From positions 5,409,001-5,473,000 of the forward strand of contig NC_059552.1 in the NCBI RefSeq assembly GCF_905220415.1: a stretch of DNA of 64,000 nucleotides, in the 5' to 3' direction. Below are positions 1 through 13,220 of this stretch, one piece after another. Within the stretch, counting starts at the first letter, position 1, and every line of letters starts with the position of its first letter. The stretch comes from Colias croceus. Lineage: Eukaryota > Arthropoda > Insecta > Lepidoptera > Pieridae. A program made the position numbers and the translations under genes. The notes beneath the pieces are model-generated. The model searched no databases. It worked only from the letters and a program-made list of their open reading frames with translations, and had not been told where the DNA came from.

Positions 1-980
1 TCTGAATGCCAATTAAATTTATATTAACAAAAAGTATAAAAACGCGTCACGTAACAAAAAGTATAAAAACACGTCTAAACACTTATTATGAAATATGAAC
101 GAAAAACCTTTCAATAATTTTACGTAGGATCTCTGTGCGTGTAGAGCCTAAAATAAGCGTGTCCCCGTTACATAAATATTAATCTTATCTACAATTTATC
201 GACATATGACCTAGCTTCGACACACGTGCTGTTTCTATGAATTTTCATGAATACAAAAGGATATATACTTACTACCTACCACCCTGGAAGAGGATCCAAA
301 GTCGTTAAAGTTCTAAGAATTAAATTATGAAGGATTAAAATTATTATTACTCAAATTCACTGTCAAAATATAAAATAAAATGTGTCTTAGTGTACTTTAT
401 GTAACACTTGACTCAAAATGGGTAAATTTTGTTCTCTCCCGATTAAACAAAGCGCAATAAAATCACCTTTGTTATGGACAAACCAAGTATTAGGAACTTT
501 AGGTTGGATAAAAGATCTTAAAGCATATTGGGCATGAGCAAAAGTAGAATTCAGGACACAGCTATGCATGAACACCGGGGTATTGTCCCACAAAGGGTTG
601 AAGGGTCGTATAGGGCACAATCAATGAGCTGTGGCTGCACGGCAGATTGCTATTACCGATACTCCACCGCAATGGCTGCCACTCCGTATACGATCGATGC
701 CTATAAATTCGCAACGTATCTTGATGAGTGCATAATTTGATATGGTATAATTTAAATTAAATCTTGATTATTTACCTTTTTTAGTCATACAAAATTTAAT
801 TAATAATTGCTAAAGCTAAAGATTCAGTCTTATAATAGGTAATTGATTTGTGTTAATTTAATACCTATGTAACTATAATCTTATCTATAAACTGAATTAT
901 TTTTTGAAGCATTGATCTAAACATAATAACTCAAGACTCATGAAATAGCCCAGGTTTTTCTTTTATTACGGACTATAATA
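1..980. other. AT-rich spacer, no gene seen
   Basis: No supported gene. Short open frames at 387-740 on both strands show no recognisable motif and no convincing splice signals. Positions 640-720 are less AT-rich than the surroundings but not identifiable. Confidence 0.5.
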
Positions 981-1142
981 GCTAGCGCGCAAGAGCAACT
1001 TTTGTCTCCGCAACTATTTTGTCTCTCCCATCAACTCTATAGGAAGTTGCGTCGCTGCGTGCGCGCACTTTCTTACTAGCCCATAGAGTTGATGGTAGAG
1101 ACAAAATAGTTGCGGAGACAAAAGTTGCTCTTGCGCGCTAGC
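981..1142. repeat. Fold-back MITE, about 60-bp terminal inverted repeats
   Basis: The left end (981 to about 1042) is the near-perfect reverse complement of the right end (about 1080-1142). Both termini read gctagcgcgcaagagcaac inward. The 162-bp element has almost no unique middle and no coding capacity. No clear target duplication was seen, so the superfamily is not assigned. Confidence 0.8.
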
Positions 1143-1445
1143 TCTCATTATTATTAGGATCACAATTTCTAAGAATCCTTACTGGGTCCAATTTTATATT
1201 CTTAAAAGAACATATTTCATCATAAAGCTTAAGCTCCATCATATATATCACTATAATGTGCGCTTGCTATAACAGGCGCATAAATCAAATAAGGAACTCT
1301 AAAGATACTGTATTCTGGGGCACCACTTAATTGCATTATACGGCCAGGGCAGAGATGAATAGGTGCTATTAAGTGTTACTCAAACGGGAATAAAATTTTA
1401 ATATGGTCCACAAATATGCACTTTCTTTATAGAAATAAAAAGTAG

Positions 1446-1575
1446 TTACAACGATAGAGTTGGCTGAGGCCCAGGCGTCCCCGCTGAGTTGTTATGTAGG
1501 TCAGGCATGCCATCCTCATTTTGACGACGCCACCGCAGTACTGAGGGCGACCGCGACAAGTTCAACAGAGTGTAA
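1446..1575 (-). CDS. Possible terminal coding exon, unidentified
   Basis: On the minus strand an AG acceptor after a T-rich tract (ag at 1577-1576) is followed by a 43-codon frame that ends in TAA at 1448-1446. The frame is richer in G and C than its surroundings and reads like coding sequence (it includes RSPSVLRWRRQNEDGM). A GTAACT inside the end could instead be a donor of an internal exon. I do not recognise the protein. It lies on the same strand as the Ptpmeg2 exons 13.6 kb upstream, but no phosphatase exons lie between, so a link is unproven. It could be a chance open frame. Confidence 0.3.
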
Positions 1576-3235
1576 CTTGAAAATATTTAGATTTTACGTA
1601 TTATAATATAAATTCTTAAAAAAATGAAACTTTCATTAGAATGATCTGATATAAAAAAATTTCGTAATTTGGAAAATTGCTGGCTATTTGCTCTAGATTC
1701 TTGATGGAAGAACGCCAAATCACTTTGATGCATGTTAGTCGGAGACATTGCATCAACTACAATAGAGCAAGTAAACCATAGGGTGTTCAATATACATTGC
1801 ATACAACTAGGGTGTCGTTGAAAATAAAACATAAAAAATGACAGCACACGCGCAGCTGCCATCGAAACTGCCAGGTGCGAGACCCGTATATCGCATAGTC
1901 GCTTTGAACTCTATTTTATAAATGATTGCATTTCTAAAATCATTGAACGATAGTCAGTTCTTTAAATGCAAAAATCTTTGATTTATTCACAACTTGAATA
2001 TAAATTTAATTAATGGGATATTTTTGATCTAAAATAATGTAAAAAGCGAAAAATACATACCTACCTAATATACAAATATTTACACCAAAAAATTAATAAT
2101 TTTCACAAAAAATAGGATATTCCGATATTAGACATTATAATGGAATCACTATAAGATCGTATGTAACCCAAATGTTGACCTCATTATATTGCACCGATGA
2201 TGAAATATATGTACATGAAACTACTACTTTAGTCTATAATCAAACTGCATTCATAAATGGAGCGTTTACCATTGTTACAAATGCTCTACATTGTAATAGC
2301 TTATTATATAAGTAATAATTTGCATGTTATTGACAATGAAGTCATATTATTCACAATTGTATATTCTACCATTTTTGAAGCATATCATTCTTAAATGATA
2401 TATTTCAAACTTTTACCTAGCAAGTAAATGTTATAACTTTATAAGTATGTTGCATCAGTATTATTTTCTTTTATATTTTATCAAAACTATAAATGTGAAA
2501 TAAAATATAAATCGCTTTTATTTTATCTACTTTGTTTAAAAGCCAATATCTTCAGAGATCTATCGAATGAATGGTCAATTAAGGAAAGCTGGCATGTTCA
2601 CAGTACTCACACTTATGCAATTTCACTTACAGTATGTTCAAAAATAAATGCGACTCTAGTTTCATTTTAGACTTGAATTGTAAAATGGGTGCGTTGTAGA
2701 TAAATATATGCAAATATAATTATGAAAGCTCTCATAATTTACCTGTAAAATTATAATTTAAAAGTAAATCAATTGATGAACTTAATTATTTATTCTAAAA
2801 ATAATCAATTGGATAAAAGTATTAATAATCATTCAATTATCAAATAATAATTAAATTTCAAGTCATAAAAACAATACAATTAACACGTGCGCTCACTCCC
2901 AAGTCCCAACACACGGATGGTTGTTTTGATAATGATTTAAATAACGGACGTCTTCTGCAGTTGCGAAGCAGTCTTGTCCTGACTTTGGTCGAGTAAAAAT
3001 ATCTAAGAAATATTATATTTGTAGTAAGTACGTAATACCTACCAATACGCGCTAACAAATATGTGTTACATGTTTATTGTATAATTTTCACACTATTGGT
3101 TTTAAACTCAAACTCAAACATTTATACAATTAGACTTCTTCTAGAAGCACTTTTGAATCGTCATAACAGTTTAACAGTTTTAACATTTACCACCAATTCA
3201 GAAAGCAGTATCTATAGAGAAGATGAAGAATCTAT
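1576..3235. other. AT-rich spacer, nothing recognised
   Basis: Open frames here (for example 1587-1862 and 2858-3058, minus) are short, lack motifs and have AT-rich, non-coding-like composition. No RNA gene or clear repeat structure was found. Confidence 0.5.
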
Positions 3236-3526
3236 TTAATCATCATCGTAATCTTCTACTTCACTGAAACTTTCATCGCTCGAAGAACTCGATGTTTCGC
3301 CGTCGGAATTTCTTAATGTTATTATAAATGAGTCAGTGTAATTATCTACTTTTGGTTCTAATTGAATATATTTTTCCTCATGTTCTCGCGTCTTTCTCCA
3401 AACGTCACTAAACATATCCAGACTAATAGCATTTGCTTCCTTTCTAAATAATTCTTCCACAGTTTTCAAGTTAAAGTTCACAGTTTGTGATGCTACTTTC
3501 CCTTTAATTAAAAAGTATTGTTTCAT
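3236..3526 (-). pseudogene. C-terminal relic of a Tc1/IS630-like DDE transposase
   Basis: The 96-codon frame begins MKQYFLIKGKVASQTV and ends in a long serine-rich then acidic tail (SSSSSDESFSEVEDYDDD). This layout matches the C-terminal end of DDE-superfamily transposase-like proteins common in Lepidoptera: a motif like NPIE-x-x-W-x-x-(M/L)-K-x-Y, a segment with spaced aromatic residues (about residues 20-60), then an acidic tail. The conserved catalytic region that should precede it is not readable in frame upstream, so this looks like a decayed fragment. The family call is from memory of such proteins and is moderately sure; an untranscribed domesticated remnant is an alternative. Confidence 0.5.
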
Positions 3527-4140
3527 ACAAAGTAAAAATGGACCAGAAATTCTTACTCATGAATTATAATGTCCCTTCGCATACGACATGACAGGGAACG
3601 GCCGCTCTTCGAGACCAAAATATTCAAGTTTTAGACTGGCTTGCATATTCGCTCGTCTTTTAATTCTATTGAATATGCTTAGGATATGTCACAACTAAGC
3701 GCTCTAAAAGATTTTCCGCAAAATTTAATTACGGATCAACAACTTTACGAACACTTCCAAAGAACACATACCGCAATAAGACATTGGTATTCAATTTTAA
3801 GTAAGAACAACCGATATCGTTTGTAAATTAATGTAAATGGTGATAACTCTGATTATTACTTAATTAGTAATTTGATTGTTGAAAAAAAAATTCCGATTTT
3901 AGTCAAAATTTATATTTTTCTAACAAGATCCTTATCATCCAAATTTACACCTTGGTGAGAAAAATTGACATTTCTAATGAAAATGAACAAAAAATTAAAT
4001 GATTTTATTAAATACTGTAAAATAGTATATAATTCTTCCATTTACTGTATCACAAAATCCTTCATAGATTTTTAGATATTCGTACTACACCAATTACATC
4101 ACCCTGTATTTATAAACAATTGCAAAATATGACACATACA
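3527..4140. other. Spacer, possibly decayed transposon body
   Basis: No open frame of note. The segment just upstream (minus sense) of the transposase relic may be its degraded coding region, including a less AT-rich patch at 3590-3660, but no in-frame motif could be read. Confidence 0.35.
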
Positions 4141-4142
4141 TA

Positions 4143-4363
4143 GGCCGAGAGATACTGACACAAAATTTCGGGTCATTTGTAACAGAACGGCGGTTCTACA
4201 GAGGTCTTATTACGCAATGACAAAAAGAAAAATGATGGTCAGAACGCTGGTACCGGCGGACTAGTCGCGTGGGCGTAAGTCACACTCGTCGGATAAGTAA
4301 GAACCCTCTAGACCGCCATCCTGTTACAAATGACCCGAAATTTTGTGTCAGTATCTCCCGGCC
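4143..4363. repeat. TA-flanked MITE (Tc1/mariner-type)
   Basis: A 221-bp element flanked by TA on each side (4141-4142 and 4364-4365). The terminal inverted repeats are 43 bp with one mismatch, ggccg(a/g)gagatactgac at each end. The TA target duplication and size fit a non-autonomous Tc1/mariner derivative. There is no coding capacity. Confidence 0.85.
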
Positions 4364-4365
4364 TA

Positions 4366-7300
4366 ACATGTGCAATGTGTAAATGTGTTGACGTTCCAGC
4401 TTTTCTTAATATACTTATAGTCTGTATTATTTTTCGTCACCGATTTATCCCTTGTCAACATTTGTGAAGCGTTAACATTACTACAATAGCATTGAAAACT
4501 GAAACTAAACTCTCATTCTTTATGGAATTTTTGTACGACAATAAGATTAATTTGAATATTTATCGTGGTACCTAGACAGTTGTATATGGTAATCGGAGCA
4601 CGTATGGCGAACGAGCGGAAGTGGAGCGCTAGCGGAGGTGACGTCACACATCACCCGCGACCTTCTCCTAGCGGATATTAATCATCCCAAACCAATAACT
4701 GTCATACCTATGGATTCTTACCTGACATTGATACGTATCAAAATCTATTTTACTATAATCGGTTAATCATAATCCACCCCAAAAACATTTGAAAAAACAA
4801 ATGCCCTTGTAGAAATGTAACAAATTTAACAGGATTAAATACAAATGTAATTCAACTCGTTTAAAACAATATTTTTTTTATTATTATTTATAGCTTTGTT
4901 GATATTTAAAAGAAAAGATGTGTACACTGTCGATAACACTTTACACCTTCGCACATCCTTGAATATACGTAGAACTACGAAAGCATAGTGCACATTACAC
5001 GTGCGAAAGCATCGATCGCTTGTGATATTTCAAATAATTGAAACGTGGAATCTAGCTATAAACGATATTCGAACAGGAGACAGGAAATTGGCCTTCGAAA
5101 TTGGATTGGTCACTCATAACCGTTCTATCGGCAATGTGTGTAAAAGTTACACTATTCTTTTAGGAAAAACTACGGCAACATGAAAAGATCAACTATGGAC
5201 TCTATACTATTTACAAATTTTGAAATTTACAAATTCTATTATTAGCTACATCTCAACATTGTATCACATTCATTTAAGTTTATTGTGATAGCACGGTTTA
5301 AATATTAACTACCTTATGGTACCGTTTAGACATGTATAACAAGAATATAAATAAAAAAAACATGAAAGTAAATTCATGCGCAGCAATTACGAGCTGACCT
5401 AACGCAAAATGCGTGGTCGTGACATCCCTCTTGTCATGAGATCCCATTTAGACAGATTACAAGTGGTCACGTTGGCATCATTCGCAACACACATTTGCGA
5501 ATAAATAAAAAGTTCGTCACGGTACGAAGATGGCCTTTAATATTATAAAACGCAATGCTTGTGACAGAACTGCTGCGCAACACTGACTCACGGACCGATG
5601 AACACGTGACTTCAAGGTGAAGACCATAAGATCCGATACATAAACAACATATTTCCTCTACTCTACTACCGAAAAACATTGACGCCATTGAGAAAAAATA
5701 TGGTTAAAACAATTCGGATGTATCAATGTCGCTTGAATCATGATTTCGTAATATTCTACAGAAATATTCGGTCGAACTTGTAGAACTAAATATGAAAATA
5801 ATTTAGTTACTAAATTTTAAAAACTATTTAATAATTAACTTCCGGAACTATCAATTAAATACTTGTTCGAAATACCTAGTACCATTTTTGAAGTAAATTG
5901 CTTAATTTACCTACCAAGTACCAGGTAACAGTATAGCGTTCTTCCATGAATTAATTTGAGTAAAGAATTTGCAAAACTGGGGATTGAAGTAATGAAAATT
6001 CTGAGTTCCTTATTTGCAATTACGACTGCCTTACAATCCTACAGGGTTGAATATAAATTTAGAAAATTATTTTTTCTGAAAATTCCTCGTCATTTTTTAT
6101 TTTGCTATATATTTAAGAAACATATGTTTTCAATAAGTAGTAAATTGCAAAACTAATAAAAAATTAGAACCACATTCTTGGCTTTTGTATTCTATACACT
6201 TGTGACTAAATAGATGAATAAATGTTTATTATTCAAGGAGTACGTACTACGTAATACCTAGGTATATGTGATATCAACAACAATATCAATTCAAAACAAC
6301 TTTATCTAGCTAGACGTGGAAAACAAATCGAATTACGACGATTATGCAAAACTATTTATTCACTCTCATTTCGCATAAAAAATATTTCATAATCTAATCT
6401 AATTTTTTAAAGACTTACAATGATAACCAACATTATTAAAAGTTTAGAAATCGATTTCAATTTCGTCCTTAGGAATGTTAAATAACCGAATGCCATTCAT
6501 TCCGCATACTCGGTATGCTAAATGGAATATTGGCTATGATGTCAGAATAACAAGTTATAGATAGATTCGGAGGTACAGGTGTTAAAATCGACCAATAACG
6601 TGAGCCACAATTGGCATGGGGCACCCCGGCCTTGCGCGCGGAGACTGGTTCAGTCGCCCACACCGGCCTCAATAATATGCGTAATAAATATTATTTTGTG
6701 CCGTACCATATTTACAAAATAATATTAATATAACGACAACCATCTATCCAACAATCGGTATCTATACCGAGCACGAAAGATCATAGTCGTCATAAAAATA
6801 TAACAACATCAGCCTCGTTATTATATTCAAAGCCGGCGCTGCATACTCCATTTAGTTATCATGTCGAAGAGCCATTATACACATACGAACATTTAATTTC
6901 AAAGAACATAAGAGTAGGAGACCGTAACTGTGACATTTATTCATTAAAATGGTATTTTTCGTCGCAGAACGCAGTATGTATGAGAATTGAAATTTTAATA
7001 TTTAAATAATCCTCATAGACAAAATTCAACGATAAGCCATAAGGACATCGCGATGGGTAATGTAAATGAAATCCGTGTAATAAATATTAAGACATTTTAA
7101 TGAGTCAAGCCACTCGAGACATCATTAACTGTCTAGGCAAGCAAGCATCTGGCAGTCCCACTTGGCACGTGGCGCGTTTGGAGTGTCAATGCGTGATTGA
7201 GCCCCAGTTACCAGGTGCATGGAGTCTTATTAATGTACGAGTGTGATCAATGTATTGCAATAGAGCTTTTGTGAACATGTGATTTTAACGATCAGCTTTA

Positions 7301-9180
7301 GTATGTATTTATTCTTCGTAATAAAAATTACGCACAGACAATAAATAAATATGTACTTATATATATTTTTTGGATTACGTTTTTGGACACTTTGAAACTT
7401 TACCTTTCTTAAACCGTTCAACGGAAAGAAGTTACACAAACACCTCTTATCTCGTTCTAAGTAATATCAGTGTGAAATAATTCGACTGTAGTAGATTATT
7501 GCGAAGTAGGTAGGTACTTAATTGATTAATCGAAGGTATCTGACATCTGTATATGTGCTAATGATTATCAATTGATTCATTATCTTAAACAATACTAGGT
7601 AATAAGTAGGTATTACACCTCATCTAATATCTAATATTCCATACAGATATAATTACATCTTTATAGCATATTATCTATTTAAAACATATAGGTATATCTC
7701 GATAATTTTAATTTCTGAACACGATACACATTCTATTAAATGAATTTTATTTTATTAATTAATATTCACTCATTTCAATTTCAATTTCTATACATTATAC
7801 AACAAATACAAATACCTATTCTAACTCAGAAAAATGCAATTGTAATTAAATTACTTACATATTATTTATTTGGTACTTAATTATGAAAACAAATATAATA
7901 AAATGTTTTAAAACAAATGTTTTGAGCACAACTTTTTAAGAGAATCACATTTAATCCTCACTATTCATAATAATTAAGACTGCTCTTACATTAACGTCGA
8001 TAGCCCACTTCCAGCGGCAAACCCGCTGCGACACAATGTCTTCGCTATTTTTTAACAAAGCCATTTTTACTATGGTTATACTTAACTTTGAGTCTTTTAT
8101 ACATTGTATAAATGAATTTACTTTTTGATAACAACTATTCTGATTTAACATTAAAATGATGACACTAGTTTATCGGATAACTCGGTTAGAAATGAACGTT
8201 CAAGCAGATAAATGTAATCTCTCAACAGGCACTAGTTACAGCATTCTAGGTTAATCTACACGGCACGGAAAGCTCATCTAATGATGTAATTACGACGAAG
8301 TCCGACCGAGTAGATAATAAGAGCAGTGAAAAATTGGCAATCACACGCCCTTGGCTTTCGCTCTCAGACCAGTTCGCTTCATCACTGACAAGCTATTATG
8401 CTTTATAGCAAATTATACTTGTGCAACAATAGCATATTGCAACATTTCCATAATTTTTGAGAAAGGTATGCAGAATATTCTTATGTAAGCTGAATTTAAT
8501 TCCGACGTTCAATTTTAAAGAAACACCGCAACCTTGCTTCTTTCCTAACTCATTCTGTTGATTACACATATTTTTTGCTATCTTAATGTATCGTTACGTA
8601 CATCGACCGCAAAATTATAACCTCATCAATGTTAATCATAATATTGTTGCCAAAATAAATTTTGTTTATAGCTTTTAAAATTAGCGAGAGAAATGTTTCG
8701 TCATTTGTTTGTCGGCTACCGATGCCAATGGTAGTTGATGACAGGGTGACGAACTGCTTCCGTTTAGGGATCGACACATGACATTACATAGTGCATTGAT
8801 TGTTATTATTGATGTTATTAATATAGACCCTATTTCGGAATAAGCTAATAATATCAGAAAATTGAACCATGACAGTCAAATCTTATTATACCTCACAGGT
8901 TTAATGTATCTATTATTGCTGTTATTGCTTATATTATGTATCTTTATATTAATAAAACTGTGTGTTATATTATATTGCATTTGAATTGTCAAAATTATTT
9001 TTTTGTTTTAGTTATTCGTAAGTCACGAGCTGTATTTGTTCAAGATAATAATAATTTACTATTTAATGTTAAGGTTTTTTATTTTGATAAAGCATTTGTG
9101 TAAGATAATAAAAATTTATTCTTGCTAAATTTAAAATTGACCATAAAAATGCATACAATTACATACAATAAATAAAATTC
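4366..9180. other. Long AT-rich spacer, no supported gene
   Basis: All open frames are short and without motif (5001-5183, 5467-5688, 5956-6156, 6478-6672, 7230-7439, 7951-8151, 8583-8777). Slightly GC-richer patches at 4595-4670, 5380-5660, 6590-6670 and 7120-7220 were read on both strands without finding a recognisable exon. If the Ptpmeg2 gene continues leftwards, this may be intron. Confidence 0.45.
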
Positions 9181-9184
9181 TGGT

Positions 9185-9360
9185 GTTGCAGTGTTTTGAA
9201 ATTCTCCTCCAAAACGGCTAGACCGATTCTCATTGAATTTTATTTGCATTTTGGGTAGGTCTGAGAATTGAACAACATCTATGTTTCAAACTCCTAAGTG
9301 ATAAAATTAGGTAAAAAAATTACTGGGACAGCACGTTTTGCTATATTATTAGATAATTAG
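9185..9360 (+). repeat. Fragment of a dispersed repeat resembling a non-LTR tail
   Basis: The text cctccaaaacggctagaccg and a following tgggtaggtctgagaattga resemble the degenerate 3' tails of non-LTR elements scattered through lepidopteran genomes (the 'cggttcagccg...gatga' type). There are no ends or target duplication to define it. Confidence 0.35.
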
Positions 9361-10690
9361 ATATCAAGGATGACAATTTTAACCATATAATATGACGAAA
9401 AGGAAAGCGATCAGGAATCATAAAGAGGAAGGGTATGGATCCTAGAATATAATCAATTTACCTTGTTAGAAGGTTCAGTGTGATCGACTCAGCTGTTAGA
9501 TAGCCGACTTATCGATCGACTTCACCAAAATGTGCGTTATAAACGGGCCAGTGCTATCAACAACAATCGCAATGTTCAAACACTTCGATATCAAACAACA
9601 GCATTAAACACGGCTTCACTCAGTATCACTCTATATTATCACTCTTCTACAACGCCCGATTATTGAGATGTTGCAAGGCGCAATCTAGTTGTGTTTTGGT
9701 TGATAAGGGAAAATATCAATGTATGATACGCAATTATCAATTGTCATATGCGGTTTGGTTTGTGGCAATGCACACGTGCACACTCGTGCGGCGCGCGAGC
9801 TCGACTGACGTAAACGGCGGGCGGCGGGCGGCCCGCTACCGCCTTAGCTACGGGGCTGCATCCGCCCACCGCGCTACGGAAAATATGCTACGAATTTCCA
9901 GACACAAATCAAAAATGAAAAACTATTTATAGGTAGAGCAGGCAGTATTTCCATAAATATGAGCATTACTAGATTTATTTTATTAATAAGGTAATATTTT
10001 TCATCCAGTTATTAAAAACATATCTTAATAAATGAGAGCAAAATTTCACTTTCTTGCTTATGTACATACCTGAAACGAAATTTAAATAAAATATGACCTA
10101 GCCTCGGCAAATGGATACAAAAAACGGGACGTCAAAACATTTCAAAGCAGGAGCATTTAATGAATTTTTAATGTTAATGGTATAAATGGGTTCATTGCTT
10201 ATCAAAAGTTCTCACTTTCTTTGAGGACAAAAATTAATATTCTTTTATAATATTTTCATTTTCTTTTAAAAACTTACCTTTTAATATTCTTAAAAAATAT
10301 TTAATTAACTATCAAATTCAAACTTACAAGGACTTTCAAAAACATTTATCAGGATCTGTTAAAGAAAAATGTAGTCTGGGTCTTCTATTATACTATTTTT
10401 AAAAACTAAATGTTTCATAGAAAAATATACACCTACAATAGGATCATCATTAAATTAAGGTAGAGATAGATGTTACGTAAAATAATATGACGCACGAAAA
10501 CGAAAAGGAAAAGTGGATATAAAGTCAATTAGTTTCAGCATCATGGGAAGCGTTTAATACAGTCCAATGCAAAGCAGGCGGAGTAATTATTTTTATTTGC
10601 AGAATTCTGCGAATGGAGTAATAATGTTATTTATGTTAAGGAAAATCTTTGTCAGGAAACAAAAGAAGCAACACTAATCTATTCCATTGA
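9361..10690. other. Spacer with a GC-rich block at about 9775-9880
   Basis: Within AT-rich DNA there is an abrupt GC-rich, CpG-rich run at 9775-9880 containing a CRE-like tgacgta and short ggcgggcggc repeats. The plus-strand open frame over it (9663-9932) has no recognisable motif. It could be a promoter or untranslated first exon. The rest is AT-rich and featureless. Confidence 0.35.
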
Positions 10691-10730
10691 AATGATTGAA
10701 TACAAATTTATAAAGAATAGAAAAAATTCG

Positions 10731-10806
10731 ATCACGAGGCGGGACTTGAACCCGCATCCTTCGCGCCATTCCGGGGCGGATGCCTAACCAACTCAGCCAC
10801 TCGTGA
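10731..10806 (-). repeat. tRNA-like repeat, copy 1 (inverted)
   Basis: A 76-nt tRNA-like unit. The 7-bp acceptor stem TCACGAG/CTCGTGA is intact. There is a perfect A box (TGGCTGAGTTGG), a B box (GGTTCAAGTCC) and a 5-bp T stem. The middle does not make a normal anticodon arm: the best 7-nt loop is CCGGAAT with C where U33 should be, so it is probably not a working tRNA. The D arm resembles tRNA-Ser. It is embedded in a longer repeat shared with two plus-strand copies. Confidence 0.75.
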
Positions 10807-10959
10807 CCCGCCTGAGCAATCGAATTTATTCTATCCTTTCAGTTTTTATGTGTCTTAAGGGACACACCGCGCGCCATCTATTGAGATGATTTAACAACCA
10901 TCTCAACTTAAGACACATAAAAACTGAAAGGATAGAATAAATTCGATTGCTCAGGCGGG

Positions 10960-11035
10960 TCACGAGTGGCTGAGTTGGTTAGGCATCCGCCCCGGAATGG
11001 CGCGAAGGATGCGGGTTCAAGTCCCGCCTCGTGAT
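10960..11035 (+). repeat. tRNA-like repeat, copy 2
   Basis: Same 76-nt unit as the copy at 10731-10806, on the other strand and head-to-head with it. The shared upstream flank includes gaaaggatagaataaattcg and the shared downstream flank includes cgaattttttctattcttta, so the mobile or duplicated unit is about 300 bp, not only the tRNA-like core. Confidence 0.75.
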
Positions 11036-11270
11036 CGAATTTTTTCTATTCTTTATAAATTTATATTTATAAAGCATTTGAATGCCATAAAAACCAAAAA
11101 ATATAAATTCAAGAAAAGGTCGTGTTCCATCGTTACAATATTGTATTCACTGAAAAGTGCTTCATATTGGTTGAGATGGTTGTTAAATCATCTCAATAGA
11201 TGGCGCGCGGTGTGTCCCTTAAGACACATAGAAACTGAAAGGATAGAATAAATTCGATTGCTCAGGCGGG

Positions 11271-11346
11271 TCACGAGTGGCTGAGTTGGTTAGGCATCCG
11301 CCCTGGAATGGCGCGAAGGATGCGGGTTCAAGTCCCGCCTCGTGAT
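11271..11346 (+). repeat. tRNA-like repeat, copy 3
   Basis: Direct repeat of copy 2 at a spacing of 311 bp, with one visible change in the core (ccccgg to ccctgg). Both flanks are conserved through about 11425. Upstream (about 11171-11197) lies a short stem ttgagatg/catctcaa followed by a CG-rich patch, which also occurs upstream of copy 1. Confidence 0.75.
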
Positions 11347-11429
11347 CGAATTTTTTCTATTCTTTATAAATTTATATTTATAAAGCATTTGAATGCCATA
11401 AAAACCAAAAAATATAAATTCATGATAAG

Positions 11430-13215
11430 ATACGATGAAATAGGGTATAAGAATAGTTTTCCCTGCAGAATAATCGGACTATTGGCTCAAATAAGGTTTT
11501 CACTAGCTGGTTTTCTCATATCATATTAGCTACCGAAAACCTCCTTGCATCGCTTACTCGCGTTCAGTAATTAGCCACATAACTACCAACTTATTTAAAA
11601 TAATTGACCAAAGATTCAGAAAGGCTAAAGATTGTAATTTCTAATTATAGTTTGGTCAAATTAGACCACAAAATACGACGAGGTTGCTATAGATCACACC
11701 TATTTAAAAATTGTTGAAATGAAATTGTCCTCATCGATTCGATACCTGGAAAGATTTTACTCGGGATCAATAGTCACAAAATGGGATATATCGCGGATTT
11801 CAGAAAAAAAGACTATTTTCGCATAAAATTATCCCAGACAAAAATTATTTATCCTTTTTATCTAATTAAAAGATGGAAATATTTTGGCAGGCATAGTTTT
11901 CAACTAAAAAAATTGAATGTACATATTAGGTACAGTTAGTTACAAGATGATTCATGCTGCAATTTGCAATACATATTATGTATGATTTAATTATGCAGAA
12001 AATCACTTGACGGATGTAAGTATACTTTCTTATCTCTTCGAATAAGTACTTATTGCACTTTACCTAGAACTCTAAATTACGAAGTAACATTATACCATAA
12101 TAGCCGTCGCATCGTGACGAAGAATTTTATGAATATCATCTTCTCATAAATATGTTTTCATCTACATTCATGTGTTTTAAATTTCTCTTGGTATTTTCAT
12201 CGTTAGATCTTCTGTAGTTATCTCTATATTAGCGCGTGTATTAAACCGAGAACTCTTGATATTCCCTGAAGAGTCTAATGAAATAATAATAATAAAGCAG
12301 GTATTGATATTGTAGGAGGGAAAGAGAATACAAATGTGTACTATCCTACAAAAAACAAGGGTGCTCCTTACATGGATATATAAAACTGCTGTACCAGGAA
12401 ATTGTTAACGGAAATAATGTGTATTTTATTAATATTTTTACTCGTATAGAGATATGTCATGTTTATCAAATTTATATATTATCAATAAGATATTAAATAA
12501 AGATGAACTCAGTGTGTTTTTTTTTTCTCCTTAATGCAGTTCAAGTACTAATTAATTTATGAGGCAAATTTAGTAAGACTTAAAAGACTAACCACGAAAA
12601 TACAAAAAAAATGTTGAATCGGCTTCAATATCTAAAATTATTTCTATAAAAACTCCTTTAACGGATTAACACGAACGTTTAAATAACCCTGGGCTGATAA
12701 TAATATTTTTTTGTTAAAGTAGAGCTATTAATAGAAATTCTAAATTAACTTTGTAATATCATAATTTTGTTAGAACGTGTTCAAAGTTTTAAAATCATAA
12801 CAAAAACGCGGTTTTCAATCTCATGTTCTTTCGAGTAATTTTCATAAAACCTCGATCATAAAAGGAAAATTCCGTAGCAATTCACTCCAAGAAAAACTTT
12901 TGCATTAAACAAACCTTCTTGAGAATACAAAATTATCATTAAGTTCTTAGCAAAAGGTATAACGGACGACGTACGGTTATAAATAATTATTATATTTTTA
13001 TTTATGTATTATCGTATTAGTAAACCCAAGAATGTCTATTTTACTAGTACATTCATAATCTCAAGTTACAATCGACATCAAGAATATACCTAATCAAATT
13101 AGGTACAATAGGTCACAAGGTTAAGTAATTCCTTGAATAAACAGTAAAGTAATATTTAACATTAACGTCATTAAACATAGCAATCAATATTAATATCCAA
13201 TTTGATTGATTCGAT
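11430..13215. other. AT-rich spacer, no gene seen
   Basis: No open frame of note and no RNA gene. The sequence is strongly AT-rich throughout with no repeat structure I could define. Confidence 0.5.
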
Positions 13216-13220
13216 ATTAA

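Noticed and set aside
7104..7225. Minus-strand frame with balanced composition (possible small exon)
   Set aside because: No convincing acceptor and no recognisable motif.
10731..11346. Functional tRNA genes
   Set aside because: Acceptor, D and T arms look right, but no normal anticodon loop can be drawn (no U33), and the flanks are repeated with the core, so repeat is the safer call.
10997..11529. Two frames both beginning MARRMRVQVPPRDRIFSILY, looking like duplicated genes
   Set aside because: Both read through the tRNA-like repeat copies and their shared flanks.
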